A program made the translations under genes and the position numbers. The notes under the pieces were generated by a model. It saw only the letters and a list, made by a program, of their open reading frames with translations, had not been told where the DNA came from and did not search any database. Of a stretch of DNA of 64,000 nucleotides, positions 28,041 to 36,005 are shown piece by piece (position 1 is the stretch's first letter; each line of letters starts with the position of its first letter). The stretch spans positions 1 to 64,000 of the forward strand of contig DAOUBW010000023.1 in NCBI GenBank assembly GCA_034432555.1, in the 5' to 3' direction. The DNA comes from CP2-2F sp034432555 (GTDB lineage: Bacteria > Chloroflexota > Anaerolineae > Aggregatilineales > UBA2796).

Positions 28041-30356
28041 ATGCCGCACTTTTATGTTCAAGATGGGCAGTTCTGGTTAGATGATCAGCCGCTGTTCATT
28101 CAAGCGGGCGAATTTCATTATTTCCGCACGCCTGCCGATCAGTGGGCGCAGCGGCTAGGCTTGCTGAAGGCAGCCGGTTTTAACAGCGTTGCCAGCTATA
28201 TCCCTTGGCTGTGGCACCAACCGCAGCCTGACCTATCTGATCTGGATGGGCATACGCACCCACTCCGTAACCTTGCGGGCTTTCTGGACTTGGCGGCAGA
28301 GATGGGCTTGTTCATCATTGCGCGACCCGGTCCGTACATCATGGCGGAAACCATCAACGAGGGCATTCCGCCTTGGCTGCTCAGCCAGCATCCGCAGATT
28401 GCCTTCCTCGCACAGGATGGCAAGGCGCACAATGTGGTTAGCTACCTGCACCCGGACTTCCTAAAATGCGTTGAGCAGTGGTATCAGGCAGTCTTTCAGG
28501 TGTTGACGCCACGCCAGATCACGCACGGCGGCAAAATCTTGCTCATCCAGTTGGATAACGAGATGGGCATGATTCAATGGGTCAGAAACATTGTGGATGT
28601 GAACCCTGATACCCTTGCCCGTTTTGCCCATTACTTGGGCGAAACCTACGGCGAACAGCTTGCAGGGCGCTATCCCGCCAACGATCTGCTTAGCTTTCTG
28701 CACCAGACGATCACGCAGCCACAAGCGCCTTATGCCGCTATGCTGCTGGAAGACTACCGCCGCTTCTATCGGGGCTATCTGCACGCTTACACGGCGCACC
28801 TTTGGGAACGCGCCAAAGCGCACGGCATGGCGGTGCCGCCTGTCGTGAATATTCACGGCTTTGCCAACGGCGGCAAAACCTTCCCGATTGGGCTTTCGCA
28901 GTTAGTCGAGGTGATGGCGCTAGAAGGTGTGGTCAGCGCCACCGATGTTTATCCGCTGTTCATTGGTGAAGGCAATTTCCACCAACTGCTGCTGGTGAAC
29001 GCCATGACCAAAGGGCTGCAACGCCCTGAACAGCCGCTTGTCTCGATTGAGTTCCAGGCGGGCGGCAATCAGGATTTCAGCGGCGCCCAAGCCTCATTCT
29101 ACGATCTGCACAGCCGTCTGTGCATCGCTTGCGGAATGCGCGGCATCAACCACTATTTATTCTTTGATGGCGAAAATGATCCGCTGCTCAGCCCTGTTAA
29201 GCGCCACAACTGGGGACATCCCGTCCGCAAAGACGGCACGCTGCGCCGTCACTACGCCCGCTATCCCAAACTCTCGCGCGTGTTGGCAGCCTATAGTGAG
29301 GCGCTGGTGCGCGCCCGCCCTAAAAGGGTGACCACCATTGGCTTCCTGTTGGACGCCTTCATGACCGAAGTGAACAACGCCTTCACCCAACCACTCACCG
29401 ATAGCCTCACCCATCAGCGCGAGGTAATCCTCTTTGACTGGCTAGGGCGCGGTTTAGCGCTGACGCACCGTCCCTTCGATGCGCTTGAACTTTCCCGCGC
29501 CGACCTCAACGCCGCACAGACGCCCAGTCTGTGGGTGATGCTGGACAAACAGTGTGAGGCGGCGGTGCAGCAGAAATTGGTGGACTACCTTCAGCAGGGC
29601 GGCAAACTGATCATCGTCGGGCGGCTGCCAGAGGAAACCTTTGACCATATGCCCTGCACAACGCTGCAAGCAGCGCTTGGCGTCCAAGCCTGCCACAGCG
29701 CACCACCCTTTACGCCTGCCACACTCCACGTCTTCAACCACCGTGATGTTCCCGTCAGCTTCCTAGAGGCTTATGAGGGCAGTTTTGATGAGGTCTTTGC
29801 CGTCTCGGCAGATGGGCAGACGGTCGGCTTCCTCAAACAGGTTGGGCAAGGGCAGGTGATGGTACTGGGGGCGGCACTGGCAGCTAACACGCTGGAAGAC
29901 CTCGATATTCTGCACCACATGGCGAACCGTATGGGCTGCCCTGCCTACTTCAGCCTGAGCGATTGGGCAGATGTGCAGCTCTCAGAGGGCGAGGACGGGA
30001 ACTTTCTGTTCATCAACAACTATCAGGATGATCCGATTGAGACGACTCTTGCAGCAGGTGGTAGCATGCTTTTTGGTGGGCATTCGCTGCCTGTCGCGGC
30101 GCGGCGTGGCTTGATTTTGCCCTTAGAATGGCAGCCTGCCGCGGGCGTTTTGGTGCATTACCTAACTGCGGAAGTCACTGAGCTGATCGTTGAAGAGGCA
30201 GGCATAACACTCAAGACTGAGCCGTCGGAATTCTTCGCAGAAATCAGCCTTACCGATTATCAGTGTGCAGACGACTCGCTCATCCTTGAACGGCAAGGCA
30301 GCCAACGCCTGAAACTGCACGGAAAGCATGGCATTCTGGTGCTGAGAAAAGGCTAG
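28041..30356 (+). CDS. GH35-type beta-galactosidase-like enzyme
   Basis: This 771-aa cytosolic protein has the GH35 barrel at residues 1-330. It includes FIQAGEFHYFRTPADQW, MGLFIIARPGPYIMAE and the acid/base motif QLDNEMG with Glu174. The likely nucleophile is Glu337 in VSIEFQAGG. A C-terminal region with an amidotransferase-like fold and beta domains follows. GH35 enzymes remove terminal beta-linked galactose, but some act on other beta-glycosides. Here it may trim side groups from the imported glycan. It ends at the bidirectional terminator. Confidence 0.8.
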   Translation: MPHFYVQDGQFWLDDQPLFIQAGEFHYFRTPADQWAQRLGLLKAAGFNSVASYIPWLWHQPQPDLSDLDGHTHPLRNLAGFLDLAAEMGLFIIARPGPYIMAETINEGIPPWLLSQHPQIAFLAQDGKAHNVVSYLHPDFLKCVEQWYQAVFQVLTPRQITHGGKILLIQLDNEMGMIQWVRNIVDVNPDTLARFAHYLGETYGEQLAGRYPANDLLSFLHQTITQPQAPYAAMLLEDYRRFYRGYLHAYTAHLWERAKAHGMAVPPVVNIHGFANGGKTFPIGLSQLVEVMALEGVVSATDVYPLFIGEGNFHQLLLVNAMTKGLQRPEQPLVSIEFQAGGNQDFSGAQASFYDLHSRLCIACGMRGINHYLFFDGENDPLLSPVKRHNWGHPVRKDGTLRRHYARYPKLSRVLAAYSEALVRARPKRVTTIGFLLDAFMTEVNNAFTQPLTDSLTHQREVILFDWLGRGLALTHRPFDALELSRADLNAAQTPSLWVMLDKQCEAAVQQKLVDYLQQGGKLIIVGRLPEETFDHMPCTTLQAALGVQACHSAPPFTPATLHVFNHRDVPVSFLEAYEGSFDEVFAVSADGQTVGFLKQVGQGQVMVLGAALAANTLEDLDILHHMANRMGCPAYFSLSDWADVQLSEGEDGNFLFINNYQDDPIETTLAAGGSMLFGGHSLPVAARRGLILPLEWQPAAGVLVHYLTAEVTELIVEEAGITLKTEPSEFFAEISLTDYQCADDSLILERQGSQRLKLHGKHGILVLRKG

Positions 30357-30361
30357 GCACA

Positions 30362-30399
30362 CAGCGCGACTCAGGGCAAACTGTGCCTGAGTCGCGCTG
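30362..30399. terminator. Bidirectional terminator
   Basis: A 17-bp perfect stem with a 5-base loop lies between the convergent GH35 and GH94 genes. It is extended by GGCTAG (30351) pairing with CTAGCC (30402), followed by TTTATT. It can end transcription from both sides. Confidence 0.9.
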
Positions 30400-30411
30400 A
30401 ACTAGCCTTTA

Positions 30412-32769
30412 TTACAAGATAACCTCAATGCGGTTCACTGAGCCTGCCGCGCCGATGGGCAGCCGCGTGCCTTCCCACACCTGACCGTTCACCGTACCAT
30501 GCGGAGTCTCATCAGGACGCGCGCGGCGCACCGTGATCTGGTAAGTAGCAGCGCGATACCAGCGCTGAACGTGATATTCATCCCAACCGTTGGGCAGTGC
30601 CGCCTGAAGGTATAGCCCATCAGGGCGCGCTTCCAGCCCAAGCAGTGCCTCAACGATGGCGCGCATGTTCCACGCGGCAGAGCCGGTATACCAACTCCAA
30701 CCTGCCAGTCCGGGTGTGGTTGCTAGCGGTCCGGCAATGTTGCCGGGCATCACATACGGTTCAGCCGACCAAGTATCAGGCTCTGCACCGCGCACAGGTG
30801 GCGCAAACGACCGCCATAACTGATAGGCTGAGTCCACGCCGTTTTGGCGGCGTTCCGCCAAGATTGCCCAACATGCCGCGTGGCAGTACACACCGCCATT
30901 TTCGCGTGCGCCGGGCGCATAGCGCGAGAGGTAGCCGATCTCAGGGTTGGGGCGCGTGTAGGCAGGCGCCAAGAGCAGCGGTCCGTAGGGTGTATACAGA
31001 TGATCGCGTGCCGCTTGCATGGCGATAGCCGCACGGTCAGGGTCGGCGGTTGCACCCAAGATAGCCCACGTCTGCGCGTTCAGGAAAATCTTGCCCTCAG
31101 GCGATTCCTTTGCGCCCAACAGCGCGCCCGAATCTGTGGTTGCCCGCCAATACCAATCGCCATCCCAAGCATGGCGATTGACAGCCTGCTTTAGGGCGTC
31201 CGCTTCGCGGCGAAACTGGGCGGCTATCTCAGCCTCGCAGGTGGGCAGTTCTGCCCAAGCCCGCAGCAGATAGTGCAAAAAGTGCGCCATCCAGACGCTT
31301 TCGCCTTTGCCATCGGCGCCCACAGCGTTCAGACCGTCGTTCCAGTCCGCCTTCAGGATCAGCGGCAAGCCGCGTTCAGAGCGGCGGCTGAGTGCAACCC
31401 GAAAAGCGCGCAAGCAGTGATCAGCGAGCGTGCCTTCGCCGCCATCATAGAACCGAATGACCTCATCCAAGCAGGCGTAATCGCCTGTTTCGGCAAGGTA
31501 GTGGAGCGTCACGAAAACCAACCACAACAGATCGTCGCTGTAATCCGAGCGATGCCCTGTCTCAGCCAGCGGATGCCACCAATGCAGCACCACGCCATCC
31601 TGATATTGGTGGGCAGCGTGCAGGCGGATTTGTGCCAGCGTCTGTTCAGGCATTCCCAGCAGCAGCCAAACCAAGCTATCTTGGAGTTGATCGCGGTAAC
31701 CATAAGCGCCGCCCGTCTGATAGTAGGCAGTGCGCCCTTTCAGCCGACCTGCAATTGCCTGATATGCCAGCCAGCCGTTTGCCATCACGTTCAGGGCAGG
31801 GTCAGGCGTTTCGACATGGATGCGGCTGGTTATGCCACGCCAGTAGGCGCGTACCGCTTGAAAGGCAGCCTGTGCGGTCTCCACCGCCTGATAGCGCTGG
31901 ATGAGCATTTGCGCCTGCGCGTGATCGGTACCGACGCCTAGCACAAAGGCGATTTCCCGCGTCTCGCCTGCCCCTAACTGAACGTTTAGGTGCAGGCTGG
32001 CAATCGGATCGCTCCAACGCCCTGCCCGACCAGAGGATGTGCCTTGCCGCACTGCCTTAGGCTGGCGCAAACTGCCATGCCGTCCCAGAAAATCGCGCTT
32101 GTCTGCATCAAAGCCAGCAGGCATTTCAGAGGCACTGTGAAAAGCGACATATGCCCAGTCCATATTCCAATGGGCTTTGCTTGGGACGGGCAGTTCCCAC
32201 ATCACTTTGGTTGCCAGCAGCGCGCCATGGTCAGCGTCATAGGCTGTTTCGATGAAAGTGCGGTGAAATTCTCGATGCCAATCTGGTGCGGCGCCAAGCA
32301 ACCACTCTAAGTAGCTGAACAGTTGCAACGTGCGCGGCTGATCGCCTGCATTATGCAGCTTTACCAGCCATATCTCGCACGGATCAGCCATCGGCACGAA
32401 ATAGGTTACCTCGCAAGCAAGGCTGCCATGCTGCGATTCGATGACCGAATAGCCTATACCATGCCGCACCTGATAGGCATCTGCCTGTTCGCCACAAGGC
32501 TGCCAAGTCGGTGACCAAAAGACGCCGCTTTCGGCATCGCGCACGTAGAGGTATTTCCCCCACTCATCGCGGATCAAATCCTGATCCCAGCGCGTTACCC
32601 GATTCAAGCTAGCATGTTCGCGCCAGCTATAGCCACCGCCCGCTTGCGAGAGCGTGAACCCATAGACATCATTCGCAATGACGTTTATCCACGGCATCGG
32701 CGTTTCCGCCGCCGTGATCACATATTCAAGACCGTCTTCAGTGAAGTATCCATACTTATTGCGAAGCAT
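30412..32769 (-). CDS. GH94 beta-glucoside phosphorylase
   Basis: This 785-aa cytosolic enzyme starts KYGYFTEDGLEYVI and TPMPWINVIANDVYG, as in cellobiose-phosphorylase-type GH94. The DWND motif has Asp475 and Asp478, one of which is the catalytic acid. RYAPGARENGGVYCHAACW (around residue 625) and GSAAWNMRAIVEALLG near the end also match. The enzyme splits a beta-glucosyl disaccharide with phosphate to glucose 1-phosphate. Cellobiose phosphorylases have about 810 residues, while sophorooligosaccharide phosphorylases have about 1100, so length favours a disaccharide-acting form. The link to PF10091 genes points to beta-1,2 substrates, but cellobiose, laminaribiose or another dimer cannot be excluded. 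Confidence 0.85.
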   Translation of the reverse strand: MLRNKYGYFTEDGLEYVITAAETPMPWINVIANDVYGFTLSQAGGGYSWREHASLNRVTRWDQDLIRDEWGKYLYVRDAESGVFWSPTWQPCGEQADAYQVRHGIGYSVIESQHGSLACEVTYFVPMADPCEIWLVKLHNAGDQPRTLQLFSYLEWLLGAAPDWHREFHRTFIETAYDADHGALLATKVMWELPVPSKAHWNMDWAYVAFHSASEMPAGFDADKRDFLGRHGSLRQPKAVRQGTSSGRAGRWSDPIASLHLNVQLGAGETREIAFVLGVGTDHAQAQMLIQRYQAVETAQAAFQAVRAYWRGITSRIHVETPDPALNVMANGWLAYQAIAGRLKGRTAYYQTGGAYGYRDQLQDSLVWLLLGMPEQTLAQIRLHAAHQYQDGVVLHWWHPLAETGHRSDYSDDLLWLVFVTLHYLAETGDYACLDEVIRFYDGGEGTLADHCLRAFRVALSRRSERGLPLILKADWNDGLNAVGADGKGESVWMAHFLHYLLRAWAELPTCEAEIAAQFRREADALKQAVNRHAWDGDWYWRATTDSGALLGAKESPEGKIFLNAQTWAILGATADPDRAAIAMQAARDHLYTPYGPLLLAPAYTRPNPEIGYLSRYAPGARENGGVYCHAACWAILAERRQNGVDSAYQLWRSFAPPVRGAEPDTWSAEPYVMPGNIAGPLATTPGLAGWSWYTGSAAWNMRAIVEALLGLEARPDGLYLQAALPNGWDEYHVQRWYRAATYQITVRRARPDETPHGTVNGQVWEGTRLPIGAAGSVNRIEVIL

Positions 32770-33038
32770 TCGCGTGACCTTTCCAGAATTCGCAATCGCC
32801 TAGTTGAGCATAGGCTCACAGCGCTACTATGTTGTAGCGAAACGCAGACAAGGGCAGAGAGCAGCTAAGGCGCTCGCCTTGAGGTGAGGTCAAACAGCGC
32901 ATTGATCTAGGCGTTAATTTTATAGCAAAATGGCGTTTTAGGCATTAGGCAAGTAGGTGATCTTTTGCCCAAATTGCCCTTTGTGAGCAATACTCTACGG
33001 CGCACAACACACGAAAAGCCATTGGGAGATGAGCGTTT
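32770..33038. other. Divergent spacer between GH94 and dehydrogenase genes
   Basis: This 269-bp spacer has a 6-bp inverted repeat CGCTAC/GTAGCG (32822-32839) and a TGAGC/GCTCA one just before it. Either could be an operator for the GH94 gene, but neither resembles the LacI sites elsewhere. I see no convincing promoter pair. Confidence 0.4.
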
Positions 33039-33935
33039 ATGCTGCGGGTTGGATACATCGGTCTAGGGTTGATGGGCGCGCCCATAGCGCGAAACTTGCT
33101 CAAGGCGGGCGTTCAGGTGGTGGTACATAACCGCAGCCGTGCCATTGTAGATCAGTTGGCAGCCGAAGGCGCACTGCCTGCCGAGACGCCGGCTGAGGTT
33201 GCCCGCCAGGTGGATATTCTCTGCACTAACTTGCCCGATTCCGCAGATGTGGCGCAAGTGGTGCTGGGTGAACACGGCGTGATCGAAGGCGCGCACGGCG
33301 GGCTGATCTTCATGGATAACAGCACCATCAAGCCTGAGACGGCGCGCATGTTGGCGCAGTCTTTGGCGCTGCACGGCGTGCCAGCCCTTGATGCACCGGT
33401 CAGCGGCGGGCAAATTGGCGCCGAACAGGGGACGTTGGTCTATATGGTGGGCGGCAGCGCAGAGGCATTCGCTAAGGCAATCCCGATCTTCCAAGCGACG
33501 GGCAAGGCATGGACGCACGTTGGCGAGAGCGGTGCTGGGCAGATTGCCAAAGTCTGCAACCAGATCATGGTTGCCGCGCAAATGGTGGCGATGGGTGAAT
33601 TGCTGGTGTTGGCGCAGAAAGCAGGCGTTGATCCTTTTAAGGTGGTGGCGGCAATTCGCGGTGGTGCTGCCCAATGTTGGGCGTTGGATACCAAGCCGCA
33701 GCGCTTGGCGGAAGGCATCCGCACGCCGGGCTTTAAGGCGCGAATGCAATTGAAAGACCTAAACATCGTGCTGGAGACAGGCAAAACCTACGGTGCGCCG
33801 TTGCCACTCAGCGAGATTGCGACCGAAGTCTTTCGGCAGATGGTGGAAAACGGCGGCGGCGAATTGGATAACGCCGCAGTGCTGAGCGTCTTTGAGCAGA
33901 TCGCTAATGTGCGCGTAGGGCAAGCCGACTCATGA
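33039..33935 (+). CDS. 3-hydroxyisobutyrate dehydrogenase-family oxidoreductase
   Basis: This 298-aa protein begins with the NAD(P)-binding GYIGLGLMGAPIARNLLKAG pattern (GLGLMG at residues 7-12). The substrate-binding DAPVSGGQIGAEQGTL is around residue 120, and the catalytic Lys lies in GAGQIAKVCNQ (around residue 171). The family oxidises or reduces short beta-hydroxyacids such as 3-hydroxyisobutyrate or tartronate semialdehyde; I cannot tell which. The stop overlaps the mraY start by four bases. Confidence 0.85.
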   Translation: MLRVGYIGLGLMGAPIARNLLKAGVQVVVHNRSRAIVDQLAAEGALPAETPAEVARQVDILCTNLPDSADVAQVVLGEHGVIEGAHGGLIFMDNSTIKPETARMLAQSLALHGVPALDAPVSGGQIGAEQGTLVYMVGGSAEAFAKAIPIFQATGKAWTHVGESGAGQIAKVCNQIMVAAQMVAMGELLVLAQKAGVDPFKVVAAIRGGAAQCWALDTKPQRLAEGIRTPGFKARMQLKDLNIVLETGKTYGAPLPLSEIATEVFRQMVENGGGELDNAAVLSVFEQIANVRVGQADS

Positions 33936-34948
33936 TTGCTGATCCACTGCCTTTCGCCTTGACGCTCGGCAGCGTCACCTTTTTGTTAGCCGTCATCTGG
34001 GGCAATCCATTGGTAGAAGTGCTGCGCCATCTGAAGGTTGGGCAGCGCATCCGTGAGGATAGCCCGGAATGGCATAGCGCCAAAGAAGGCACGCCAACGA
34101 TGGGTGGTGTGCTGATCCTAGTGCCGGTGGTGCTGATCACACTGCTGCTGAACATCGCCAACCTGCTGCGCCCTTCAGAGATCGGCACGGGCATCAGCAT
34201 CCTGGTGCCGCTTTTTGTGCTGATCAGCTTTGGTACGCTGGGCGCCGTAGACGACTGGACGAAACTTCGCAACAAGGGTGAGGGCATCTCGGCACGGGCA
34301 AAGCTCATCGCGCAGATCGTCTTAGCGGGCATTGTGGCGGTGGCGATCTCGCTGTTGGATGGTGGCTTCCAGTTCGCCAATGAGATGTATATCCCTGTCA
34401 TGGGCATCACGCTGAGCCTCTCGCCGCTGATCTTCATCCCAATCACTATTTTTATCATTGTGGGCAGTTCTAACGCGACAAACTTCAGCGATGGCATGGA
34501 TGGCTTGGCTGGCACGCTGATGGCGTGTGCCTTCGTTGCCTATGGCTTGATTGCCCTGGTGCAAGGGCAGATTTTTCTCGTGCAGTTCTGCTTTTTGGTG
34601 GTGGGCGCCTGCTTTGCTTTTCTGTGGTATAACGCGCTGCCGGCGCAGCTTTTCATGGGCGATACCGGCGCTTTGGCGTTGGGTGCAGCGCTTGGCACAG
34701 TTGCCATCATGACCGGGCAATGGCTGCTGCTGCCGATCATCGCGGCGGTGCCGGTGGCAGAGCTGCTCAGTGTAGTGGCGCAGGTGCTGTATTTCCGCTG
34801 GTCAGGCGGTGCGCGGCTGTTTCGGCGCTCGCCGCTGCACTATCACTTTCAGATGGGCGGCTGGAGCGAATCACAAGTGGTGCAGCGCTTCTGGATGATC
34901 GGCATCCTGAGTGCGATGGTCGGTGTGGCGCTTGCTCTAATTCGTTGA
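33932..34948 (+). CDS. mraY: Phospho-N-acetylmuramoyl-pentapeptide transferase
   Basis: This 338-aa polytopic membrane protein makes lipid I in peptidoglycan synthesis. It has EGTPTMGGVLILVPVV (residues 49-64), GAVDDWTK with the Asp pair, NATNFSDGMDGLAGT (around residue 180), FMGDTGA, and the terminal RRSPLHYHFQMGGWSE. All are family landmarks, so the enzyme looks complete. It is not surrounded by mur/fts genes as is usual. Instead it overlaps a beta-hydroxyacid dehydrogenase gene. Confidence 0.92.
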   Translation: MIADPLPFALTLGSVTFLLAVIWGNPLVEVLRHLKVGQRIREDSPEWHSAKEGTPTMGGVLILVPVVLITLLLNIANLLRPSEIGTGISILVPLFVLISFGTLGAVDDWTKLRNKGEGISARAKLIAQIVLAGIVAVAISLLDGGFQFANEMYIPVMGITLSLSPLIFIPITIFIIVGSSNATNFSDGMDGLAGTLMACAFVAYGLIALVQGQIFLVQFCFLVVGACFAFLWYNALPAQLFMGDTGALALGAALGTVAIMTGQWLLLPIIAAVPVAELLSVVAQVLYFRWSGGARLFRRSPLHYHFQMGGWSESQVVQRFWMIGILSAMVGVALALIR

Positions 34949-35096
34949 GATATCTCTAGCATCTGAAGCACTGTAATCTGTAGGCTGCTGAGCGCTGGCA
35001 CGGACTTCCCAAAGCCTCCAATTGCCAAACCAAAGCAGGCGCTCTCTTTTGCATCGGGAGTTAGAGCATACTTAACACACGTTTCTAAGAGAACCG

Positions 35097-36005
35097 ATGA
35101 CTCACCTTGAGATTCTTGAACATTTGGCAGCCCAACAAGCGGCTGCCTTTGCTAAGCGTGGCGATCTGAGTGCTTGCGCACTGACTGGCTCACTGGCACG
35201 CGGCATGACGTGGCACGGCTCTGATCTGGATTTTTGGGGCTTCTGGACGCACACTGAGGAGGACTTTGAAGATGGCACACTTGAAGGCGTCTATTGGGAG
35301 ATTGACATTAAGCCGTTGGCATGGCTGCACGGCTGGACTGCTGAACGGTTTTTGCAGCCGCCGCCGTTCAGCGCCGAAGAAGATGGCGTAACGCCATTGG
35401 AGGCGCTGTGGGGTGCGCGGGTGCTGTTCGACCACGAGAGGACGCTCTCGCAAGTGGTGGCACAAGTGCAGCACCTAATGAGCGATAAGGCGTGGTTGCG
35501 CCAGCGCGCCGTGAATTATCTGCGCTATGGGCAGCAGTGTTTGGCAGCCTTGTCGGCTGAGCCACCCACCGATGCCATTCTTGCGGCGCGCCGAATCGCT
35601 ATTATGTATGGCGTCAGCGCGTATTGGATGAAGCGTGGTGCGCTGCTCTCTAGCGTGATCCGTATTCCCGAACGGCTTGCCGATAGCCCTCAGAGTCATG
35701 CCTTGCTGCGCCAAATTTTCAGCTTGGATGGTCAAACCAGTTGGGAAGGCTTTCTGACAGCCTATCAAGGGCTGCCTGAGACCGCGCGCGATGCTTTTGA
35801 CGACGATCTGCGCTACGACGTTGTGCCGGCTGCTCAACGCGGCATGGTGGAAGGCGCCCTCTGCCATTTTCGCCTGCTTGCCGCCGATTGGCAGCCCATC
35901 TCGGAGATTGCGCCTGTGATGGGCTTTATGCCTGATCTTGCCGCGCACAAAGCGCGCATCCTCAGCCAAACTAAGGCGCTGCTAGAGCTGATCGAGGCGC
36001 TTTAG
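35097..36005 (+). CDS. Nucleotidyltransferase-fold protein, function unknown
   Basis: This 302-aa protein has the pol-beta-like nucleotidyltransferase motif near residue 30: GSLARGMTWHGSDLDFWGF, which is GS followed by D-x-D. The rest is helical, including LRQRAVNYLRYGQQCLAAL. Relatives include aminoglycoside-modifying enzymes and toxin-type nucleotidyltransferases, but nothing here fixes the substrate. No antitoxin-like partner gene lies beside it. Its stop overlaps the convergent copper gene by four bases. Confidence 0.65.
   Translation: MTHLEILEHLAAQQAAAFAKRGDLSACALTGSLARGMTWHGSDLDFWGFWTHTEEDFEDGTLEGVYWEIDIKPLAWLHGWTAERFLQPPPFSAEEDGVTPLEALWGARVLFDHERTLSQVVAQVQHLMSDKAWLRQRAVNYLRYGQQCLAALSAEPPTDAILAARRIAIMYGVSAYWMKRGALLSSVIRIPERLADSPQSHALLRQIFSLDGQTSWEGFLTAYQGLPETARDAFDDDLRYDVVPAAQRGMVEGALCHFRLLAADWQPISEIAPVMGFMPDLAAHKARILSQTKALLELIEAL

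Noticed and set aside
35097..36005. Toxin-antitoxin module at the nucleotidyltransferase gene
   Set aside because: No HEPN or antitoxin partner is adjacent, and at 302 aa it is larger than minimal MNT proteins.
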